Of a stretch of 64,000 bases of DNA, positions 59,199-64,000 are shown in pieces. The notes under the pieces are model-generated. The model saw only the letters and a program-made list of their open reading frames with translations, was not told the origin of the DNA and ran no database searches. This DNA comes from DATAOG01 sp963753685 (GTDB lineage Bacteria; Pseudomonadota; Alphaproteobacteria; Geminicoccales; Geminicoccaceae): contig CAVWDE010000007.1 of the NCBI GenBank assembly GCA_963753685.1, positions 62,001-126,000 on the forward strand, given 5' to 3'. Both the position numbers and the translations under genes were made by a program. How positions within the stretch are numbered: the first letter of the stretch is position 1; every line of letters starts with the position of its first letter.

Positions 59199-59447
59199 TC
59201 ACCGTTTGGGGGTGTCGGTCTCCGGGTCCAGCAGCCGGTGCAGGTGGACCACGAAGTAGCGGGTCTGGGCGTCGTCCACGGTCTGCTGGGCCTTCGCCCG
59301 CCAAGCCTCGTACGCCTTTTGATAGTTCGGAAAAATGCCGACGATGTCGAGCCGATCGGTATCGACGAACTCGGTGCCGTTCGGCTCCTTGAGCTCGCCG
59401 CCGAACACCAGGTGCAGGAGTTGCTTCGCCACGGTCGTTGTCCCCAT
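59199..59447 (-). CDS. DUF4170 family protein
   Basis: Small soluble protein (82 residues from ATG 59447; ATG 59462 also possible) with LLHLVFGGELKEPNGTEF, DIVGIFPNYQKAYEAWRAKAQ and RYFVVHLHRLLDPE, matching DUF4170, a family confined mainly to alphaproteobacteria. Function unknown. Divergent from the BMP-family binding-protein gene. Confidence 0.85.
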   Translation of the reverse strand: MGTTTVAKQLLHLVFGGELKEPNGTEFVDTDRLDIVGIFPNYQKAYEAWRAKAQQTVDDAQTRYFVVHLHRLLDPETDTPKR

Positions 59448-59467
59448 GCCGCCAGGCGGCAATCCTG

Positions 59468-59495
59468 TTGCATTTCGGCCCGCCTCGCCTACGCT
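59468..59495 (+). promoter_or_regulatory. Candidate promoter of the BMP-type ABC operon
   Basis: TTGCAT (59468-59473), a 16-base spacer and TACGCT (59490-59495) lie 34 to 61 bases upstream of the binding-protein start. Immediately after the -10 lies an inverted repeat (59494-59514). Confidence 0.45.
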
Positions 59496-59514
59496 GATCC
59501 GAACCGAGGATCAG
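59494..59514. promoter_or_regulatory. Inverted repeat over the probable transcription start of the BMP operon
   Basis: CTGATCC (59494-59500), seven bases, GGATCAG (59508-59514): perfect 7-7-7 inverted repeat between the -10 element and the ribosome binding site (GGGGGCAGGG). It may be a repressor operator or a leader hairpin. Confidence 0.45.
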
Positions 59515-59528
59515 TTTTGGGGGCAGGG

Positions 59529-60509
59529 ATGATGCGCAGCCTTCTCTCGGCGCTCGCGGCCAGCTTGTTCGCCGCCGGCACCGCCGTGGCCGCCGATTTC
59601 ACGCCGGCGGTCATCTTCGACATGGGCGGCAAGTTCGACAAGTCCTTCAATGAGGCCGCCTATCACGGCGCCGAGAAGTTCAAGGACGAGACCGGCATCC
59701 CCTACCTCGAGTTCGAGGTCACCAACGAGTCCCAGCGCGACCAGGCGCTCCGCCGGATGGCCCAGCGCGGCGCCAACGTGGTGATCGCGGTCGGCTTCTC
59801 GTTCGCGACCCCGCTCGAGACGATCGCCAAGGAATACCCGGACACCAAGTTCGTGATCATCAATTCGGTGGTCGACGCGCCCAACGTCCAGTCGGTCGTG
59901 TTCAAGGAGCACGAGGGCTCGTTCCTGGTCGGCATGGCCGCGGCCATGGCATCCAAGACCGGCAAGGTCGGTTTCGTCGGCGGCATGGATATCCCGCTGA
60001 TCCGCAACTTCGCTTACGGCTACGAGCAGGGCGTCAAATACGTCGCTCCCAAGGACGAGGTGTTCGTCAACATGACCGGCACGACGCCCGCCGCCTGGAA
60101 CGACCCGGCCAAGGGCGCCGAACTCGCCCAGAGCCAGTTCGACCGCGGCGCCGACGTGGTCTACGCCGCCGCCGGCGGCACCGGCATCGGCGTGCTCCAG
60201 GCGGCCGCCAACTCCGGCAAGCTGTCGATCGGTGTCGACAGCAACCAGAACTATTTGCACCCGGGCAGCGTGCTGACCTCGATGCTCAAGCGGGTCGACG
60301 TCGCCGTCTACAATGCCTTCAAGACCGCCCAGGACGGCACCTGGAAGGCCGGCGAGAACAACCTGGGCTTGGCCGAGAACGGGGTCGGCTACGCGCTCGA
60401 CGACAACAACCGAAAGCTGATCACGCCCGAGATGGAGGCCAAGCTCGAGGCCGCCAAGGCCAAGATCATCTCCGGCGAGCTCAAGGTGAGCCCCTACCAG
60501 ACCCCGTGA
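59529..60509 (+). CDS. BMP-family ABC transporter substrate-binding protein
   Basis: 326-residue periplasmic protein with signal peptide (MMRSLLSALAASLFAAGTA, cleavage near VAA) and the BMP/PnrA fold: VIFDMGGKFDKSFNEAAYHGAEKF, QRGANVVIAVGFSFATPLE and VGVDSNQNYLHPGSVLTSMLKRVD-like ligand segments. Characterised relatives bind purine nucleosides. First gene of the importer operon. Start at the first of two adjacent ATGs, after GGGGGCAGGG. Confidence 0.93.
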   Translation: MMRSLLSALAASLFAAGTAVAADFTPAVIFDMGGKFDKSFNEAAYHGAEKFKDETGIPYLEFEVTNESQRDQALRRMAQRGANVVIAVGFSFATPLETIAKEYPDTKFVIINSVVDAPNVQSVVFKEHEGSFLVGMAAAMASKTGKVGFVGGMDIPLIRNFAYGYEQGVKYVAPKDEVFVNMTGTTPAAWNDPAKGAELAQSQFDRGADVVYAAAGGTGIGVLQAAANSGKLSIGVDSNQNYLHPGSVLTSMLKRVDVAVYNAFKTAQDGTWKAGENNLGLAENGVGYALDDNNRKLITPEMEAKLEAAKAKIISGELKVSPYQTP

Positions 60510-60555
60510 GCCGACCCGGTCCGGCGATGACCCCCGGTCCGGCCCGGGTCCGGCG

Positions 60556-62100
60556 ATGACGGAAGCCGCGCGCGCGCAGAGCCCCCCGCCCGCGGTCGAG
60601 CTGATCGGCATCGACAAGCGCTTCGGACCGGTCCACGCCAACCAGAGCATCGACCTTCAGATCCCGGCCGGCACGATCCATGGCATCGTCGGCGAGAACG
60701 GCGCCGGCAAGTCGACGCTCATGAACATCCTCTACGGCTACTACCAGGCCGATCGGGGCGTCATCCGGGTCGACGGCCAGGAGCGCCAGATCCACAGCGC
60801 CGAGGACGCGATCGCGGCCGGGATCGGCATGGTCCATCAGCACTTCATGCTGGTCGAGCCGTTCACGGTGCTCGAGAATCTCCTGCTCGGCGCCGAGGGC
60901 GGTGCGACGCTCGCCGCCGGTGCCGCCCGCGCCCGCGCCGAGATCGCAGCCCTCGAGGGCGAATACGGCCTCGACGTGGATCTCGACGCCACGGTCGGCG
61001 ATCTGCCGGTCGGCATCCAGCAACGGGTCGAGATTCTCAAGGCGCTGTTCCGCGGCGCCCGCATCCTGATCCTCGATGAGCCGACCGGCGTCCTGACGCC
61101 GCAGGAAGCGGACCATCTGTTCCGCATTCTGCGCAGCCTTCGGGATCAGGGCCGGACGGTCGTCCTGATCACCCACAAACTTCGAGAAATCATGGCCGCG
61201 ACCGACAACGTCTCGGTCATGCGCCGGGGTGCCATGGTCGCCAACCGGCGCACCGCCGACACCTCGACCGAGGAGCTGGCCGAGCTCATGGTCGGGCGCA
61301 AGGTCCTGCTCCGGGTCGAGAAGGGGCCAGCCAGGCCCGGCCTGCCGGTGCTCGAGGTCGAGCGCCTGACCGTGCGCGACGTGGCCGGCGTCGCCCGGGT
61401 CAAGGGCATCAGCTTCGAGGTCCGGGCTGGCGAGATCGTCGGCATCGCGGGCGTCGCCGGCAACGGCCAGTCGGAGCTGCTGGATGCGCTTGCCGGCATC
61501 CGGCCGGTGGCCGGCGGCACGATCCGGATCAAGGGCCATCCGGTCGATGCCGCCCATCTCGGCCGGGCCGCGGGCCTCGGCCACGTCCCGGAGGACCGGC
61601 TGCGCATGGGCCTCGTGCGCGATTTCTCGGCGTCCGAGAACGCGATCCTCGGCTACCATCTCGACCCCGAGTACAGCCGCCACGGCCTGCTGGATCGGCG
61701 CGGCATCGTCACAACCTGCCTGCGCTGGATGCGCGGCTACGACGTCCGGCCGACCGACGCGCTGCTGAAGGCGATCTCGTTCTCGGGCGGCAACCAGCAA
61801 AAGCTCGTCCTCGCGCGCGAACTGGAGCACGACCCGGACCTGCTTCTGGTCGGCCAGCCGACCCGGGGCGTCGACATTGGTGCCATCGAGTTCATCCACA
61901 AGCGCCTGATCGAGATGCGCGATGCCGGCAAGGCAGTGCTGCTGGTCTCGGTCGAGCTCGACGAGATTCGCTCGCTCGCCGATCGCATCCTGGTGATGTT
62001 CGACGGCACGATCACGGGCGAGCTCGCGGGCGACGACGCCGACGAGCGCCAGATCGGCCTCCTGATGGCCGGCATCACCGACAAGGCTCAGGCGGCGTGA
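60556..62100 (+). CDS. BMP-type ABC transporter ATP-binding protein (two NBDs)
   Basis: 514-residue double ATPase. N-terminal Walker A VGENGAGKSTLMNIL, GMVHQHFMLVEPFTVLENLL (typical Q-loop of the nucleoside group), signature DLPVGIQQRVEILKAL and Walker B ILILDEPTGVLTP; C-terminal half has GIAGVAGNGQSELLDAL and SFSGGNQQKLVLARELE. Drives uptake with the downstream permeases. The 3' end overlaps hicB (opposite strand) by 13 bases. Confidence 0.95.
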   Translation: MTEAARAQSPPPAVELIGIDKRFGPVHANQSIDLQIPAGTIHGIVGENGAGKSTLMNILYGYYQADRGVIRVDGQERQIHSAEDAIAAGIGMVHQHFMLVEPFTVLENLLLGAEGGATLAAGAARARAEIAALEGEYGLDVDLDATVGDLPVGIQQRVEILKALFRGARILILDEPTGVLTPQEADHLFRILRSLRDQGRTVVLITHKLREIMAATDNVSVMRRGAMVANRRTADTSTEELAELMVGRKVLLRVEKGPARPGLPVLEVERLTVRDVAGVARVKGISFEVRAGEIVGIAGVAGNGQSELLDALAGIRPVAGGTIRIKGHPVDAAHLGRAAGLGHVPEDRLRMGLVRDFSASENAILGYHLDPEYSRHGLLDRRGIVTTCLRWMRGYDVRPTDALLKAISFSGGNQQKLVLARELEHDPDLLLVGQPTRGVDIGAIEFIHKRLIEMRDAGKAVLLVSVELDEIRSLADRILVMFDGTITGELAGDDADERQIGLLMAGITDKAQAA

Positions 62101-62501
62101 TGCTCCTTTTTCGCGGCGAGCAGTCGATGGACCGCCCCGTCCAGGAGAGCCTGCCGCGTCGTACCGCGCTTTTTGGCGAGCGCGTCAAGCTTTTCCAGAT
62201 CCGCGGCGGAGAGCGTGACACCGATCTGGCCGACGCCGGTCAGACGGTCCGGAACGGCCACCGGGAAGGGGATCGCCTCGGCGTTCTCCGGGTCGGCCAT
62301 CACCATCTCCAGCGGCGACGGGCCGGGGATCGGGAGATGCTCCTCGATCATCCCCTCGATGTGGAACTCGAGGGCCTCGGCGGCCATTTCACGGGTTTCC
62401 TCGAGCGTGCTGCCGGCAGTGATGCACCCGGGAAAGTCCGGGAAATCGACACCGAAGTCACTGTCGGGGTCTTTGCGCAGCAACGCGATATAGGTCGTCA
62501 C
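62088..62501 (-). CDS. hicB: HicB-family antitoxin with ribbon-helix-helix domain
   Basis: 137-residue antitoxin. The N-terminal HicB core (YIALLRKDPDSDFGVDFPDFPGC, STLEETREMAAEALEFHIEGM) is followed by a C-terminal RHH/CopG-like DNA-binding segment (VTLSAADLEKLDALAKKRGTTRQALLDG). GTG start at 62501, nine bases after hicA. It is in reverse orientation within the ABC operon. Confidence 0.9.
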   Translation of the reverse strand: MTTYIALLRKDPDSDFGVDFPDFPGCITAGSTLEETREMAAEALEFHIEGMIEEHLPIPGPSPLEMVMADPENAEAIPFPVAVPDRLTGVGQIGVTLSAADLEKLDALAKKRGTTRQALLDGAVHRLLAAKKEHHAA

Positions 62502-62510
62502 AGCGAACTC

Positions 62511-62699
62511 CTAGCTCAGCTTCACTCCAGACTGCCGCTCGATGCTCTTGAGGGTGCCGATCGGCACGTCCTTCCGTGGATGCTGCACCGTCACGCGGTT
62601 CGGATGGTCCGGATGCCGGAATTGATGGTGACTGCCTTTGACCCCGACCCGCCGCCAGCCCGCCGCTTCGAGCTTTCGGATGATCGTCCGGCTGTCCAT
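62511..62699 (-). CDS. hicA: HicA-family toxin
   Basis: 62-residue mRNA interferase: SRTIIRKLEAAGWRRVGVKGSHHQF with the catalytic His in GSHH, then VTVQHPRKDVPIGTLKSIERQSG. ATG 62699 is favoured over the upstream frame extension. Divergent from the permease gene, whose start lies 65 bases away, so the two share a promoter region. Confidence 0.92.
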   Translation of the reverse strand: MDSRTIIRKLEAAGWRRVGVKGSHHQFRHPDHPNRVTVQHPRKDVPIGTLKSIERQSGVKLS

Positions 62700-62764
62700 C
62701 GCGCGGATGATGTGGGCGACCGGGACGGGCGTCAAGCAGCGCGCGGCCTGCGGGTGCGCCCTTG

Positions 62765-63877
62765 ATGGCGGCGCGTCCGGGTGAGCTACCGGCCTGGGTT
62801 AACCTCGGGCTGCTGCCGCTGCTCAATCTGGCGGCGGCGTTTTTCGTCTCGGGCCTGCTCGTGCTGCTGCTCGGCGAGAACCCGCTCAAGGCGGTCGAGC
62901 TTCTGATCTACGGCGCCTTCGGCTACGGCGAGGCGATCGGCTACACGCTCTACTACGCGACCAGCTTCATCTTCACCGGGCTCGCGGTCGCGATCGCCTT
63001 CCACTGCGGCCTGTTCAACATCGGCGGCGAGGGCCAGGCCTATCTCGGCGGCCTCGGCGTCGCCCTGGTCGGCCTCCACTTCGGCTGTTTGCCGTTCGCG
63101 CTCGTGCTGCCGCTCGCGATCGCCGCGGCCGCGCTGTTCGGCGGCGCCTGGGCGTTCATCCCGGGCTGGCTGCAGGCCAAGCGCGGCAGCCACGTCGTGA
63201 TCACCACGATCATGTTCAACTTCCTCGCCGCGGCGCTGATGACCTACCTGCTGGTCAACGTCATCATCAGGCCCGGCCAGCAGATCCCGGAGACCGCGGT
63301 CTTCCCGGAGAGCGCCTGGATCCCGCAGCTGCACGACATCCTGGCCGCCTTCGGCATCAAGTCGGCCCCGTCGCCGCTCAATCTCTCGTTCGTCATCGCG
63401 CTCGTCTGCTGCTTCCTGGTCTGGCTGTTCGTCTGGCAGACCCGCTACGGCTACGAACTCCGCGTGGTCGGTCAGAACGAGGCCGCCGCGGTCTATGGCG
63501 GCATCTCGCCCGCCCGCCAGATCATGCTCGCGATGACCCTTTCGGGCGCGCTCGCGGGCCTGGTCGCGCTCAACATGGTGCTGGGCGCGCAGCACCGCCT
63601 GACCCTCGACTTCACCGGCGGCTTCGGCTTCGTCGGCATCGCGGTCTCGCTGATGGGCCGCAACCATCCGCTCGGCATCCTGCTGGCGGCGCTCCTGTTC
63701 GGCGCCCTCTATCAGGGCGGCTCGGAGCTGTCGTTCGACATGCCGGCGCTCTCGCGCGACCTGGTGGTCGTGATCCAGGGCCTGGTGATCCTGTTCGCCG
63801 GCGCCCTCGAGCACATGTTCCGGCCCTCGATCGAGGCGCTGTTCGCCAGGCCCGCGCCGGCCGAGGCGGTCGCCTGA
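62765..63877 (+). CDS. BMP-type ABC transporter permease 1
   Basis: 370-residue inner-membrane permease of the BPD_transp_2 family. Motifs: IAFHCGLFNIGGEGQAYLGG, AKRGSHVVITTIMFNFLAAAL, LRVVGQNEAAAVYGGISPAR and FGFVGIAVSLMGRNHPLGIL, characteristic of the nucleoside (YufP/NupB-like) group. Start ATG 62765, with a weak ribosome site. Separated from its ATPase gene by the hicAB module. Confidence 0.93.
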   Translation: MAARPGELPAWVNLGLLPLLNLAAAFFVSGLLVLLLGENPLKAVELLIYGAFGYGEAIGYTLYYATSFIFTGLAVAIAFHCGLFNIGGEGQAYLGGLGVALVGLHFGCLPFALVLPLAIAAAALFGGAWAFIPGWLQAKRGSHVVITTIMFNFLAAALMTYLLVNVIIRPGQQIPETAVFPESAWIPQLHDILAAFGIKSAPSPLNLSFVIALVCCFLVWLFVWQTRYGYELRVVGQNEAAAVYGGISPARQIMLAMTLSGALAGLVALNMVLGAQHRLTLDFTGGFGFVGIAVSLMGRNHPLGILLAALLFGALYQGGSELSFDMPALSRDLVVVIQGLVILFAGALEHMFRPSIEALFARPAPAEAVA

Positions 63878-63902
63878 GTCCTGTGCACCCGGACAGCGGA
63901 CC

Positions 63903-64000
63903 ATGAGCGACCTCTTCCTTCAGGCCCTGCTGCTCTCGGATTCGACCATTCGCCTCGCGACGCCGCTCGTGCTCGCGGCGCTGGCCGGGCTGTTCTGCGA
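63903..64000 (+). CDS. BMP-type ABC transporter permease 2, truncated by window end
   Basis: The first 32 codons (MSDLFLQALLLSDSTIRLA, then TPLVLAALAGLF) match the N-terminus of the second permease of nucleoside-type BMP transporters (YufQ/NupC-like). It starts 25 bases after the first permease stop. The remainder lies outside the window. Confidence 0.85.
   Translation, partial: MSDLFLQALLLSDSTIRLATPLVLAALAGLFC

Overview
The window is very GC-rich, densely packed and reads as the chromosome of an alphaproteobacterium. This is an inference from gene content: the yggT/yggU/folD block, a TIGR01459-type HAD phosphatase, a DUF4170 protein, CRP/FNR-like and RpoN-like sites, many solute ABC transporters and strong GC bias. 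A Rhodospirillales/Geminicoccales-like lineage would fit, but species cannot be named from sequence alone. No phage, insertion sequence, CRISPR array or rRNA is seen.

Layout. 0-10.6 kb: katG, a TVP38-type membrane protein, a prolyl-tRNA editing protein, mscL, a DUF533 gene running into a zinc protease gene, a DUF4332 protein, the folD-yggU-yggT block, two tRNA-Ala genes (CGC and UGC anticodons) behind a clear sigma-70 promoter, a TerC protein and a GNAT. 10.7-19 kb: rRNA/tRNA methyltransferase, SDR, a frame-broken FGGY kinase, xylB, a HAD phosphatase, an HCCA isomerase-like protein and the first adenylate cyclase-TPR receptor. 19-30 kb: argG, then two CUT2-type sugar ABC operons on the minus strand, the first ending in an SMP-30 lactonase. 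29.8-38 kb: HIBADH-like dehydrogenase, HicBA module, dinB with a frame break, small lipoprotein, second adenylate cyclase-TPR protein, a small secreted-type protein behind a near-perfect sigma-54 promoter and a CRP-like palindrome, DUF1499 protein and an amidohydrolase. 38-46 kb: two tandem family-2 glycosyltransferases, hbd-etfA-etfB with a clear promoter, UxaA-type dehydratase, DUF29 and Uma2 proteins.

46.2-48.2 kb is a four-gene, translationally coupled operon that pairs a stand-alone MshEN (cyclic-di-GMP receptor type) domain protein with two unrecognised proteins and a lone ABC ATPase. 49.1-57.6 kb is a compact minus-strand operon of ten genes: PhoD-like phosphatase, 27-residue ORF, alpha/beta hydrolase with a Cys nucleophile elbow, acetoacetate-decarboxylase-like protein, three small membrane proteins, patatin fused to a lipid-oxidase-type C-terminal domain, an 82-residue protein and a cholesterol-oxidase-like GMC oxidoreductase. 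It looks like a dispersed version of the large multi-domain sterol/lipid oxidase-hydrolase proteins and is the best candidate in the window for an undescribed system. 57.7-64 kb: nitrilase-family amidase, Phd/RelE-type TA pair, DUF4170 protein and a BMP-type (nucleoside-like) ABC transporter operon into which a HicAB module has been placed in reverse orientation.

Three genes (DUF533, FGGY kinase, dinB) carry single-base frame changes; two of the three lie in short homopolymer runs and all could be assembly errors rather than biology.
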